From assembly GCF_031882575.1 (NCBI RefSeq), contig NZ_CP134772.1, positions 3,057,001 to 3,121,000 of the forward strand: DNA of 64,000 nucleotides, written 5' to 3'. A model generated the notes under the pieces. It did no database searches, was not told the origin of the DNA, and was given only the letters and a program-made list of their open reading frames with translations. Numbering within the stretch: the first letter of the stretch is position 1; every line of letters begins with the position of its first letter. The stretch comes from Pseudomonas sp. VD-NE ins. Its GTDB lineage: Bacteria; Pseudomonadota; Gammaproteobacteria; Pseudomonadales; Pseudomonadaceae. The position numbers and the translations under genes are program-made. This document shows, in pieces, positions 7,325 to 15,658 of the stretch.

Positions 7325-9639
7325 GCTACAGCATCGCCGTGCGCGCACTGTGCGAGTTCACCGCCAAGACCGGCGACCTCGACCTGCGCTTCACCCCATC
7401 ACCCACGGCGCTGGAAGGCATTGCCGGCCACCGCACCGTGGCCTCGCGGCGCAGCGAAAAATACCAAAGCGAAGTGGCGCTCGAAGGCGAGTTCCGGCAA
7501 TTGAAGGTCAAGGGCAGGGCAGACGGCTACGACCCGGCGCAAACCTGCCTGGAAGAAGTCAAAACCTACCGTGGCGACCTGAGCAAGCAACCGGCCAACC
7601 ACCGCCAGTTGCACTGGGCGCAGGCGAAGATCTACGGCTGGTTGATGTGCCGCAAACTCGAACTTGAGCAGATCAATCTGGCGCTGGTGTATTTCGATAT
7701 CGTCAGCGAGAAGGAAATCTGTCTGGTCGAGGCCTACAGCGCCGACAGCCTCAAGGCCTTTTTCGAACAGCAATGCACGCTGTTCCTGCAATGGGCCGAA
7801 CAGGAAATGGCCCATCGCGAGGCGCGCAATCTGGCCGCGCAACAACTGGCGTTTCCCCATGCCGATTTTCGTCCCGGTCAGCGGCACTTGGCGGAATCAG
7901 TGTTCAAAGCCGTCAGCACCGGCCGTTGTCTGATGGCCCAGGCGCCGACCGGCATCGGCAAAACCCTCGGCACGCTGTTCCCGATGCTCAAAGCGCTGGC
8001 GCCGCAGCAACTCGACAAGGTGTTCTTCCTCACCGCCAAGACGCCCGGGCGCAAACTGGCACTGGACGCCAGTCAGGTGTTGTTCGACCAATCGCCAGCC
8101 TTGCCCTTGCGGGTGCTGGAAATGGTCGCCCGGGACAAGGCCTGCGAACACCCGGACAAAGCCTGTCACGGTGAGTCCTGCCCGTTGGCCCAAGGTTTTT
8201 ATGATCGCCTGCCGGCCGCGCGGGAAGCGGCCAGCCGAATTCGCCTGCTCGATCAAGCCGCCATGCGCGAGGTCGCCGCGCAACACGCGGTGTGCCCGTA
8301 TTACCTCAGTCAGGAGATGGCCCGTTGGGTAGACGTGGTGATCGCCGACTACAACTATTACTTCGACTTTAGCGCCATGCTCTTCGGTCTGGCCCAGCTC
8401 AATCAATGGAAAGTCGCGGTGCTGGCGGACGAGGCGCACAACCTCGTCGAGCGGGGCCGGCAGATGTACAGTGCCAGTCTCGATCAGTTCACCCTGGGGA
8501 GCGTGCGCAAAACCGCGCCGGCGGCGCTGAAAAACGCCCTGCAACGGATCAACCGTGAATGGAACGCCCTGCATGCGCCGCAACTGGCGGCCTATCAGGC
8601 TTACGACAAGGCGCCGGAAAAACTCCTACAAGCGATTTCGCTGTGTTGCGCGGCGATTGGCGATTACCTCAATGACCATCCGCAGGGTCTCGACAGTGCC
8701 TTGCAGAATTTCTACTTCGACCTGCTGCAGTTCGCCCGGGTGGCGGAGCTATATGACGAGCATTACCTGTTCGACATCAGCAAGCGTGACCTCGACCGTA
8801 AAAAGCCGCTGTCGCAGTTGTGCCTGCGCAATGTGGTGCCGGCCGCGTTCATTGGTCCGCGCCTGAAAGCGGCGCGCAGCAGTGTGCTGTTTTCCGCCAC
8901 CCTCAGCCCGCGTCACTATTACGCCGATTTGCTCGGTACGCCCGCCGACACAGTGTGGATCGACGTCGAATCGCCGTTTTGCGCCGAGCAGTTGCAGGTG
9001 CAGATCGTCAGCCGCATCTCGACGCGCTTCAATCATCGGCAGGCCTCGCTGGAGCCGATCGTCGAATTGATCGCGCGGCAGTTCAGCGAACGTCCGGGCA
9101 ACTACCTGGCGTTTTTCAGCAGCTTCGATTATCTGCAACAAGTGGCGTCGTTACTGGCCGAGCGTTATCCGCACATCACCCTCTGGCAGCAATCGCGGGG
9201 GATGCTCGAAGGGGCACGGCAGGCCTTTCTCGATCAGTTCACCGCGCACAGCCAAGGCGTTGGCTTTGCTGTGTTGGGCGGTGCGTTCGGCGAAGGCATC
9301 GATTTACCCGGTGCGCGACTGATCGGCGCGTTCATTGCCACGCTGGGGCTGGCGCAGTTCAATCCGGTCAACGAACAACTCAAACACCGCATGGCGGCCA
9401 TCTTCGGTGCCGGTTACGACTACACCTATCTGTACCCCGGCGTGCAGAAAGTGGTGCAGGCCGCCGGGCGAGTCATCCGTACCCGCGAGGATCGCGGCGT
9501 GGTCATGCTGATTGACGATCGCTTTGCCGAGAGCCGGATCAAACAGCTGCTGCCGCGTTGGTGGGCAATCAATCATGAGACGGCCGCTTCCCAATTCGCC
9601 GGATTGCCGCATACTTCTGTCCATGACAACGGCTGGTGA
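7321..9639 (+). CDS. Fe-S helicase of the DinG/XPD superfamily with N-terminal nuclease-like domain (772 aa)
   Basis: This is an ATP-dependent 5'-3' DNA helicase. Residues 1-150 contain a RecB/Cas4-like pattern (GRADGYD, then EEVKTYRG), suggesting a PD-(D/E)XK fold fused to the helicase. Motif I is APTGIGKT with Lys214 and motif II is DEAH at 370-373. Between them are four cysteines (ACEHPDKACHGESC and HAVCPYYL) spaced as for the 4Fe-4S cluster of XPD, FANCJ and DinG. Helicase domain 2 includes FSATL and QAAGRVIR. I place the start at TTG 7321 because GGAG lies 8 bases upstream and the TTGA overlaps the nuclease stop. ATG 7303 is the alternative but has no ribosome site. The pairing with FAN1 implies joint action in DNA repair. 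Confidence 0.88.
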   Translation: MSYSIAVRALCEFTAKTGDLDLRFTPSPTALEGIAGHRTVASRRSEKYQSEVALEGEFRQLKVKGRADGYDPAQTCLEEVKTYRGDLSKQPANHRQLHWAQAKIYGWLMCRKLELEQINLALVYFDIVSEKEICLVEAYSADSLKAFFEQQCTLFLQWAEQEMAHREARNLAAQQLAFPHADFRPGQRHLAESVFKAVSTGRCLMAQAPTGIGKTLGTLFPMLKALAPQQLDKVFFLTAKTPGRKLALDASQVLFDQSPALPLRVLEMVARDKACEHPDKACHGESCPLAQGFYDRLPAAREAASRIRLLDQAAMREVAAQHAVCPYYLSQEMARWVDVVIADYNYYFDFSAMLFGLAQLNQWKVAVLADEAHNLVERGRQMYSASLDQFTLGSVRKTAPAALKNALQRINREWNALHAPQLAAYQAYDKAPEKLLQAISLCCAAIGDYLNDHPQGLDSALQNFYFDLLQFARVAELYDEHYLFDISKRDLDRKKPLSQLCLRNVVPAAFIGPRLKAARSSVLFSATLSPRHYYADLLGTPADTVWIDVESPFCAEQLQVQIVSRISTRFNHRQASLEPIVELIARQFSERPGNYLAFFSSFDYLQQVASLLAERYPHITLWQQSRGMLEGARQAFLDQFTAHSQGVGFAVLGGAFGEGIDLPGARLIGAFIATLGLAQFNPVNEQLKHRMAAIFGAGYDYTYLYPGVQKVVQAAGRVIRTREDRGVVMLIDDRFAESRIKQLLPRWWAINHETAASQFAGLPHTSVHDNGW

Positions 9640-9644
9640 GTGTG

Positions 9645-11564
9645 ATGAGCGAAAAGAACAAGACCGCGGCGATCGAAGAGATGCGTTTTCGTCTATTGAT
9701 CGATGCGGTGGTCGATTATGCGATCTACATGATCGATCCCGACGGCATCATCACCAGTTGGAACTCCGGTGCCAAACGCTTCAAGGGCTACGAAGAAGCG
9801 GAAATCCTCGGCGAACATTTCTCCCGCTTCTATACCGCTGACGACCGCGCCGCCGGCCTGCCGCAACGGGCGCTCGACACGGCGATCCGTGAAGGACGTT
9901 TCGAAGGCGAGGGCTGGCGGGTGCGCAAGGACGGCACCAACTTCTGGTCGCACGTGGTGATCGATCCGATTATTGATCCCAACGGCAAGCTGCTCGGCTT
10001 CGCCAAGATCACCCGCGACCTGACCGACCGCAAAATGGCTGAAGAAACCCTCAAGCGAAGCGAACAGCAGTTCCGTTTGCTGGTACAGGGTGTCACCGAC
10101 TACGCCATCTACATGCTCAGCCCCGAAGGCCGGGTCAGCAACTGGAACCAGGGCGCCCAGCGGATCAAGGGTTATCTGCCGGAAGAAATCATCGGCCAGC
10201 ACTTTTCGATTTTCTATACCCCCGAAGACCGCGAACTCGGCGAGCCGCAACGGGCGCTGGAAATCGCCACCCGCGAGGGCCGCTTCGAGAACAAGAGCTG
10301 GCGCATGCGCAAGGACGGCACGCGGTTTCTCGCTCATGTGGTGGTCGATGCTATTCGTGGTGACACCGGCACTTTGCTCGGCTTTGCCAAGATCACCCGT
10401 GACATCACCGAAGCCCATCAGGCGCAGCAGGCGCTGGAGAAAACCCGTGAAGCGCTGTTCCAGGCGCAGAAGATGCAGGCCATCGGACAACTCAGCGGCG
10501 GCATCGCCCATGACTTCAATAATCTGCTGACGGTGATTCTCGGCAACCTGGAAATCGTGCAAAAACGCATGGGCGACGATGCAAAAATCAGCCGTTTGCT
10601 GGAAAACGCCACGCAAGGTGCATTGCGCGGTGTGTCGCTGACCCAGCGCATGCTGGCGTTCGCCCGCCGGCAGGAATTGAAAACCGAGTCGGTGGATATT
10701 GCGCAACTGGTTCAGGGCATCACCGGTTTGCTGCGCAGCTCCCTCGGGCCGGGTATCCGCATCGACACGCGGTTTCCTGAAGATCTCGAGCCGGTGCTGG
10801 CAGACACCAACCAGTTGGAACTGGCCTTGCTCAATCTGGCGACCAACGCCCGCGACGCGATGCCCGACGGCGGTACGGTAAGCATCACTGCTGAACCGCA
10901 AGTGGTGCTTGAACTCAGTCATTCGGATCTGTCTGCCGGGCGTTACGTCTGCCTCAGTGTGATCGACACCGGGGAGGGCATGGATGAGCACACGCTGGCG
11001 TCGGCCAGAGATCCGTTTTTCACCACCAAAGGTTTGGGCAAGGGCACCGGGCTGGGCTTGTCGATGGTTCACGGCTTCATGGAGCAACTGGGTGGGCGTT
11101 TCGTCCTCAAGAGCGAAAAGGCCCAGGGCACCACGGCTGAACTGTGGATTCCGGTGGCCGTCGAGGGCATGGCCAGCAAGCCGCTGCTGCCACACGCCGA
11201 GCCGGTGGTGGTGCCAAGGCTCAGCGTACTGGTGGTGGATGACGACTCATTGGTCTTGACCAGTACCAGCCTGTTGCTCGAAGACCTCGGTCATCGCGTG
11301 GTCAGTGCGACGTCCGGTGCGCAGGCGTTGGCGCTGTTCGATCAGGGCGAAGTCATCGACCTGATGATTACCGACATGGCCATGCCGCACATGAGCGGCG
11401 CGCAACTGGCCCATGCCGTGCGCGTGCTCAAACCGGATCTGCCGATCATCCTGGCCACCGGCTACGCCGAACGTCTGGAAGGTTTTGCCGCGCAACTGCC
11501 ACGGTTGCCCAAGCCGTTCACGCAGATGAATCTGGTGGCAATCATTGCTCAATCGATGAAATGA
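9645..11564 (+). CDS. PAS-PAS hybrid sensor histidine kinase (639 aa)
   Basis: This is a predicted soluble sensor with no transmembrane segment. Two PAS/PAC repeats (about 15-135 and 140-260) are closely similar to each other: DYAIYMIDPDG/DYAIYMLSPEG, then a KDGT-containing PAC part. A HisKA dimerisation box follows with His289 in GGIAHDFNN, then the ATPase N-box (NLATNARDAMPDG), DTGEGMD and GKGTGLGLS. The C-terminal receiver (about 520-635) has phospho-acceptor Asp577 in ITDMAMP. No dedicated output gene is adjacent. The ATG at 9645 follows GGTGAG, and the helicase stop is 5 bases upstream, so it may be cotranscribed with the repair genes. The sensed signal is unknown, and PAS domains of this type can bind flavin or small ligands. 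Confidence 0.9.
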   Translation: MSEKNKTAAIEEMRFRLLIDAVVDYAIYMIDPDGIITSWNSGAKRFKGYEEAEILGEHFSRFYTADDRAAGLPQRALDTAIREGRFEGEGWRVRKDGTNFWSHVVIDPIIDPNGKLLGFAKITRDLTDRKMAEETLKRSEQQFRLLVQGVTDYAIYMLSPEGRVSNWNQGAQRIKGYLPEEIIGQHFSIFYTPEDRELGEPQRALEIATREGRFENKSWRMRKDGTRFLAHVVVDAIRGDTGTLLGFAKITRDITEAHQAQQALEKTREALFQAQKMQAIGQLSGGIAHDFNNLLTVILGNLEIVQKRMGDDAKISRLLENATQGALRGVSLTQRMLAFARRQELKTESVDIAQLVQGITGLLRSSLGPGIRIDTRFPEDLEPVLADTNQLELALLNLATNARDAMPDGGTVSITAEPQVVLELSHSDLSAGRYVCLSVIDTGEGMDEHTLASARDPFFTTKGLGKGTGLGLSMVHGFMEQLGGRFVLKSEKAQGTTAELWIPVAVEGMASKPLLPHAEPVVVPRLSVLVVDDDSLVLTSTSLLLEDLGHRVVSATSGAQALALFDQGEVIDLMITDMAMPHMSGAQLAHAVRVLKPDLPIILATGYAERLEGFAAQLPRLPKPFTQMNLVAIIAQSMK

Positions 11565-11641
11565 GGCGCCGGTCAATCCGGCTGAACTTGCGCGCCAACG
11601 GGGACTTCTAAACGTTTTCCCCACCCCGGAGCGTGCATCTT

Positions 11642-12178
11642 TTGTCTCGCATACTGACTGAGCCCACCGCTGAAGAAACCCTGACCGAACATGACGCGAA
11701 AATGTTCGGCTCACCCAAGGAACGGCTGGATTTCTATCGCCGGGAGATCCAGTACGAAACCAGCATTCTTGCCAACCGCACCGATGCCTACCTGGCGGCG
11801 CAGTCGTTTCTGGTAATTGCCTTTGCCTCCTGCATGGCCAACCTCAATCCGGAGTGGGGCAAGTTGTTCACGCTGGTGGTGCCGCCGTTTCTCGCCTTGC
11901 TCGGACTGCTCAGCTCGCTGAATGCCTGGCCGGGGATTCGTGCGGCGTACGACATTATCGATCACTGGCATTTCAAGCAGAGCCACTTGCTGCACAGTGA
12001 GCCGCTGATGGGCCTGGCGTATGACGAATCGCCGCTGTTCAGCGAAATGGAGTCGAGCCACAAGGGGTATCGCAAGTCGCTGCTGTTTTCGGTGCGTACG
12101 CCGTGGATTTTTGCGACGTTCTGGGTGTTGCTGGGGAGTTATGCGGTGTTTATTCAGGTGACCAATCCGGGGGGGTGA
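11642..12178 (+). CDS. Two-helix inner-membrane protein of unknown function (178 aa)
   Basis: The start at TTG 11642 has GGAG 10 bases upstream; GTG 11633 is the alternative. The cytoplasmic N-terminus of about 50 residues (FYRREIQYETSIL) is followed by a hairpin of two membrane helices (about 57-100: SFLVIAFASCMANL and FTLVVPPFLALLGLLSSL). A 55-residue loop follows, then a last helix (WIFATFWVLLGSYAVFI). It resembles RipA-like/hypothetical membrane proteins of pseudomonads, but I cannot assign a role. A convincing terminator follows 12 bases after the stop. It is separated from the kinase by 77 bases and could be in the same transcript. Confidence 0.75.
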   Translation: MSRILTEPTAEETLTEHDAKMFGSPKERLDFYRREIQYETSILANRTDAYLAAQSFLVIAFASCMANLNPEWGKLFTLVVPPFLALLGLLSSLNAWPGIRAAYDIIDHWHFKQSHLLHSEPLMGLAYDESPLFSEMESSHKGYRKSLLFSVRTPWIFATFWVLLGSYAVFIQVTNPGG

Positions 12179-12190
12179 CTGGTCTTCACA

Positions 12191-12220
12191 AAAGCCCGGC
12201 TTATATCGCCGGGCTTTCTC
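12191..12220 (+). terminator. Rho-independent terminator
   Basis: A 10-bp perfect stem AAAGCCCGGC / GCCGGGCTTT (12191-12200 with 12208-12217) with loop TTATATC is followed by CTCATTTT. It ends the transcript of the upstream membrane protein gene. Confidence 0.85.
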
Positions 12221-12256
12221 ATTTTGGCTGGATTTTGTGGTGCACTTTAGATCGAT

Positions 12257-12598
12257 CCCCCTCACCCCAGCCCTCTCCCCCAAGGGGGCGAGGGGGAAGG
12301 GAGCAGATCTTCGTTGTGGTCAACATCTGCGTTCAACTGGGTATCTCAGTGTCGTGGTCAAAATCCGCGTGCAACCCGGTATCTCAAGTCGGCGTACCTC
12401 AACCATTCACCGCGGTCGGTTCCTTCTCCCTCTGGGAGAGGGCTAGGGTGAGGGGCTGTCAGGGTTCATATCGCAGAGAGCCGATATTTGCACTGCTCAA
12501 AATCCGCTTGCAACCCGGTATTTCAGGTCGGCGTACCTCGACCATTCACCTCGGTCAGTTCCCTCTACCTCTGGGAGAGGGCTAGGGTGAGGGGCTGT
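12257..12598. repeat. Cluster of GGGAGAGGGCTAGGGTGAGG repeats including a 100-bp direct repeat
   Basis: This stretch (12179-12604) holds no convincing gene. It carries one minus-oriented element (12257-12300, CCTCACCCCAGCCCTCTCCC) and two plus-oriented elements. The latter are the 3' parts of a 100-bp direct repeat, 12360-12459 and 12499-12598, of roughly 90% identity by eye. Each 100-bp copy starts AAAATCCGC and ends in the G-rich arm AGGGTGAGGGGCTGT. The plus-strand ORFs in this stretch are produced by the repeats. Confidence 0.85.
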
Positions 12599-12604
12599 TC
12601 TGGC

Positions 12605-12901
12605 TCACTCCACGGTCTCAAGCTCTCGACGCAACGCCACCGAGTTCTGCGAGGACATCGGGATCGGCGGGAAGTCTTCGTTCAAGACGCACAAATGGTC
12701 GATCGCATCTTCAAACATCGAATCGGCTTTCTTGCGCAGCGCGCGGTAGCGCTCAAACTGTTCAATGTCCAGATCAGCCACATCGAGCAGCGCATTGGCC
12801 GCGCGGTTGAGGGTGTGGGCGTTATCGAACAATTGACGATTGCGTTCCAGAGCCAGTGCTCTGCAAGCCTTGATTTGCGCAGGAGTCGAGCATTCTTTCA
12901 T
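12605..12901 (-). CDS. Small cytoplasmic protein of unknown function (98 aa)
   Basis: The product begins MKECSTPAQIKACRALALER and is mostly alpha-helical and charged, with a helix-turn-helix hairpin pattern and no membrane or signal segment. ATG 12901 has AAGG 8 bases upstream. A TTG at 12922 with AAGGA upstream would add 7 residues. The coding pattern is good over the whole length and no ORF of comparable quality opposes it. I recognise it only as a conserved-looking Pseudomonas hypothetical. It is monocistronic, between the repeat cluster and the antiporter gene. Confidence 0.65.
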   Translation of the reverse strand: MKECSTPAQIKACRALALERNRQLFDNAHTLNRAANALLDVADLDIEQFERYRALRKKADSMFEDAIDHLCVLNEDFPPIPMSSQNSVALRRELETVE

Positions 12902-13088
12902 GACCGTAACCTTATTCTTCAAGGATTCCTTTTCACAGGCTTAACGCCGCAGGGGAACCGAACCTGCCGGGCCCTGCCGGATACATCTGGCGGGGGGTTA
13001 TGCTTGTGACTGCCAGCGATTACCCCGCGATCCATTTTTTTACAGAAAGAAGTTCGATCGATTGCCTGATAGAAACCGCTACCAATAA

Positions 13089-14432
13089 TCAGATTTTTTG
13101 TTTCTTGTGCTGCTCATAGCGAGCGAGGATCGGTTGCGTACTGATCCCGTGAAGCAAAATGCTCAGCGCCACCACCGACAAGGTCAGGTCGGTGCACACG
13201 CTGGCCACCGTGTCGGTCAGCCCATGATTCAAGGCATAAAACAGATAGAACAGGCTACCAATCCCGCGAATGCCGAACCAACCGATCAACAGCCGTTGCC
13301 GGCCTTCCAGTAATTCGCCCCACGGCATCAGCGCGACGCAGACCGGGCGGATCAAGCAGAACAGCACGCCGCCGACCAGCAACGCCCGCCAGTCCCAGTG
13401 CGCCACCAGCACGACGCCAAGCAGGGTCACCAGAAACACTTCCATGGCGCGTTCGACCAGACTGCCGAACGACAGCATGTCGCCCATCATGATCCCGGCG
13501 GCAACCTGGCTGCTTTCCAGCCTTTCGGTGTCGCCATGCACCGCGTGCTGCGGTTCGACGTTCTGATGGCCGACCACCGGTTGCACCAGATGCTCGGCGG
13601 GCGGCTGGCCGGCGCCGGTGGATTTCACTTCGACCTGACGCAGGCCCAACCCGGCGGCGAACACCGAGAGAAAGCCATAGCCGCCAATCGCCTCGGCGAC
13701 GACGTAGGCCAGGGCGATCAGCGACAACGCCAGGTAATCATTGGGGCTGAGCGTGCTGTCGTCATTGTGGATGCGCAGCGACAAAGTCACGCGGCCAATG
13801 CCGCGGCCCATCCAGTAACCGGTGAGCAGACCTGCGGGCACCGCCCACAATAAACTGCGCAAGACCCAGCCCTGCCACTCGGCGGCAGATCCGTCACCGT
13901 GGATCAACAACAAACCGAGAATCACAAAAGGAAACGCCACCCCGTCATTGAGCCCGGCCTCACCCGACAGGCCGAAACGCACGCTGTCGACATCCCGGGC
14001 ATCGTTGACCTGCACCAGCGCCGCCAGCACCGGGTCGGTCGGTGCCAGAATCGCGCCGATCAACAACGACGGCCCCCACGGCAAGCGCAACGCAAAGTGC
14101 AGCAGCAGACAAACCCCGGCAATGGTCAGCACCATCACTGGCCCGGCGAGGCCAAAGGCGATTCGCCAACGTTTGTCGCGCAGGGGCAAACGCAATTTCA
14201 AACCGCAGACGAACAGGGAAAACAGCACCGCGACTTCTGTCAGGTGCTCCATCCACAATGAGGCGTTTTCCAACGACAGCTTCAGCAGATCGAGGCCGCT
14301 GGGGCCGATACCAATCCCCAGCAGCAGACAAACGGCCGACGTCGTCACCGGCATCCAGCGCAGATACGACGACGTCAGTGCCAGGGTCAACAGCACGGCG
14401 CCGAGCACCGCCACCCACACGACAAAACTCAT
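13089..14432 (-). CDS. Na+/H+ (cation/proton) antiporter, CPA1/NhaP type (447 aa)
   Basis: This polytopic inner-membrane exchanger has about 12 hydrophobic segments. Features of the CPA family are visible: APTDPVLAALVQ (ion-binding TP-D motif, near 131-145), the GEAGLNDGVAFPFV motif with the conserved Asp, and GIRGIGSLFYL near the end. It should exchange Na+ or K+ for protons and help cytoplasmic pH and salt homeostasis. The hydrophilic stretch around 275-310 (KSTGAGQPPAEHL to VHGDTERLESSQV) breaks the membrane pattern and is probably a cytoplasmic loop. No C-terminal TrkA or CBS domain is present. It is a single-gene transcript on the minus strand. Confidence 0.88.
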   Translation of the reverse strand: MSFVVWVAVLGAVLLTLALTSSYLRWMPVTTSAVCLLLGIGIGPSGLDLLKLSLENASLWMEHLTEVAVLFSLFVCGLKLRLPLRDKRWRIAFGLAGPVMVLTIAGVCLLLHFALRLPWGPSLLIGAILAPTDPVLAALVQVNDARDVDSVRFGLSGEAGLNDGVAFPFVILGLLLIHGDGSAAEWQGWVLRSLLWAVPAGLLTGYWMGRGIGRVTLSLRIHNDDSTLSPNDYLALSLIALAYVVAEAIGGYGFLSVFAAGLGLRQVEVKSTGAGQPPAEHLVQPVVGHQNVEPQHAVHGDTERLESSQVAAGIMMGDMLSFGSLVERAMEVFLVTLLGVVLVAHWDWRALLVGGVLFCLIRPVCVALMPWGELLEGRQRLLIGWFGIRGIGSLFYLFYALNHGLTDTVASVCTDLTLSVVALSILLHGISTQPILARYEQHKKQKI

Positions 14433-14498
14433 GATGTGCCGCCTTCAGTGATTAATGACGGCCGCCTGCAGAGACCCTTTCGCTTCTGACTCCGCCCC

Positions 14499-14582
14499 TG
14501 TAGGAGCTGCCGCAGGCTGCGATCCTTTGACCTTGTTTTTAACATCGAAATCAAAAGATCGCAGCCTGCGGCAGCTCCTACA
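14499..14582. repeat. REP pair, TGTAGGAGCTGCCG type
   Basis: Perfect 26-bp inverted arms (14499-14524 and 14557-14582) flank a 32-bp AT-richer loop. It lies between the antiporter and SDR genes. A related pair with a foreign insert is at 40213-40325. Confidence 0.92.
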
Positions 14583-14592
14583 GTGCGTTTAC

Positions 14593-15450
14593 TCACAGCA
14601 TCGGTTTACCGCCGGTCACGCCATAGCGCTGGCCGGTGATGTAACTGGCTTCGTCCGAGGCGAGCAGCACGTAGATCGGCGCCACTTCAACCGGTTGGCC
14701 GGGGCGGCCGAGCGGGGTGTTGCCACCGAAGTTCTGCACTTCTTCATCGGGCATGGTCGAGACAATCAGCGGCGTCCAGATCGGCCCCGGTGCCACGCAA
14801 TTCACGCGGATTTCCTTGGGACCGAGCATTTGCGCCAGGCCGCCGGTGAAGTTGGCAATCGCGCCTTTGGTGGTGGCGTAGGCGAGCAGGGTGGGTTTGG
14901 GCATGTCCGAATTGACCGAACTGGTGTTGATGATCGATGCCCCGGCACCCATGTGTTTGATCGCGGCCTGACACAGCCGGAAGATTGCGGTGATGTTGAC
15001 GTCGAAGGTCATCACCCATTCGTCGTCGGGAATTTCTTCGAAAGTTTCGTGGGTCATCTGGAATGCTGCGTTGTTGACCAGCACATCGATGCGGCCAAAG
15101 CGCTCGACGGTCTTGTCGACCAAGGCCTGGCAATGGGCCTTTTGCGCGATATCGCCCGGCAGCAGCAGGCACTGACGCCCGGCCTGCTCGACCCAGCGTG
15201 CGGTTTCCTCGGCGTCTTCATGTTCATTCAAGTAGGCGACGGCAACATCGGCGCCTTCACGGGCAAAGGCAATCGCCACGGCGCGGCCAATGCCGCTGTC
15301 GGCGCCGGTGATCAGGGCAATCTTGCCGGCCAGTCGCCCGGAACCGACATAGCTTTGCTCGCCGCAATCAGGATACGGTTCCATTTTGCGTTGCGAACCG
15401 GGAACGGCTTGGGCTTGTGCGGGGAAAGGTGGTTTTGGATAGTCGGTCAT
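14593..15450 (-). CDS. SDR-family oxidoreductase, YghA-like (285 aa)
   Basis: This NAD(P)-dependent short-chain dehydrogenase belongs to the longer classical subgroup with an extended N-terminus. The cofactor motif TGADSGIG lies near residue 48. NNAA, the catalytic Ser in IINTSSVNS and the YATTK active site (YxxxK) follow. The N-terminal 35 residues (KPPFPAQ to MEPYPDCGEQ) match the proline-rich arm of YghA/glucose-ribitol dehydrogenase-like proteins, often linked to oxidative or general stress in pseudomonads. Substrate is unknown. GGAGA lies 7 bases upstream of ATG 15450. It is flanked by REP elements on both sides and appears monocistronic. Confidence 0.9.
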   Translation of the reverse strand: MTDYPKPPFPAQAQAVPGSQRKMEPYPDCGEQSYVGSGRLAGKIALITGADSGIGRAVAIAFAREGADVAVAYLNEHEDAEETARWVEQAGRQCLLLPGDIAQKAHCQALVDKTVERFGRIDVLVNNAAFQMTHETFEEIPDDEWVMTFDVNITAIFRLCQAAIKHMGAGASIINTSSVNSDMPKPTLLAYATTKGAIANFTGGLAQMLGPKEIRVNCVAPGPIWTPLIVSTMPDEEVQNFGGNTPLGRPGQPVEVAPIYVLLASDEASYITGQRYGVTGGKPML

Positions 15451-15550
15451 CGCGGGTCTCCGAGGTCTCATGGCTGGTATGGGTGGTTGACCCGGGGTGT
15501 TTGCCGTGAGTTCGATCGGATTTATGCCGGTCTTCAGACTCGATACAGAA

Positions 15551-15644
15551 CCTGTGGGAGCTGGCTTGCCAGCGATAGCAATGTATCAGTCGACACTAAT
15601 GTTGAATGTCAGACCGCTATCGCTGGCAAGCCAGCTCCCACAGG
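15551..15644. repeat. REP pair, TGTGGGAGCTGGCTTGCCAG type
   Basis: Perfect 28-bp inverted arms (15551-15578 and 15617-15644) flank a 38-bp loop. It sits between the downstream end of patB and the promoter side of the SDR gene. Related pairs are at 16887-16979 and 31301-31393. Confidence 0.92.
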
Positions 15645-15658
15645 GTTTGATAGTGGTT

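Noticed and set aside
12179..12585. Plus-strand ORFs 12103-12585 and 12237-12446.
   Set aside because: They consist of translated repeat arms (PSPQPSPPRGRG type) without ribosome sites.
13098..14451. Several plus-strand ORFs opposite the antiporter gene.
   Set aside because: Products are Arg/Pro/Thr-rich with no domains, whereas the minus strand shows a complete twelve-helix CPA antiporter.
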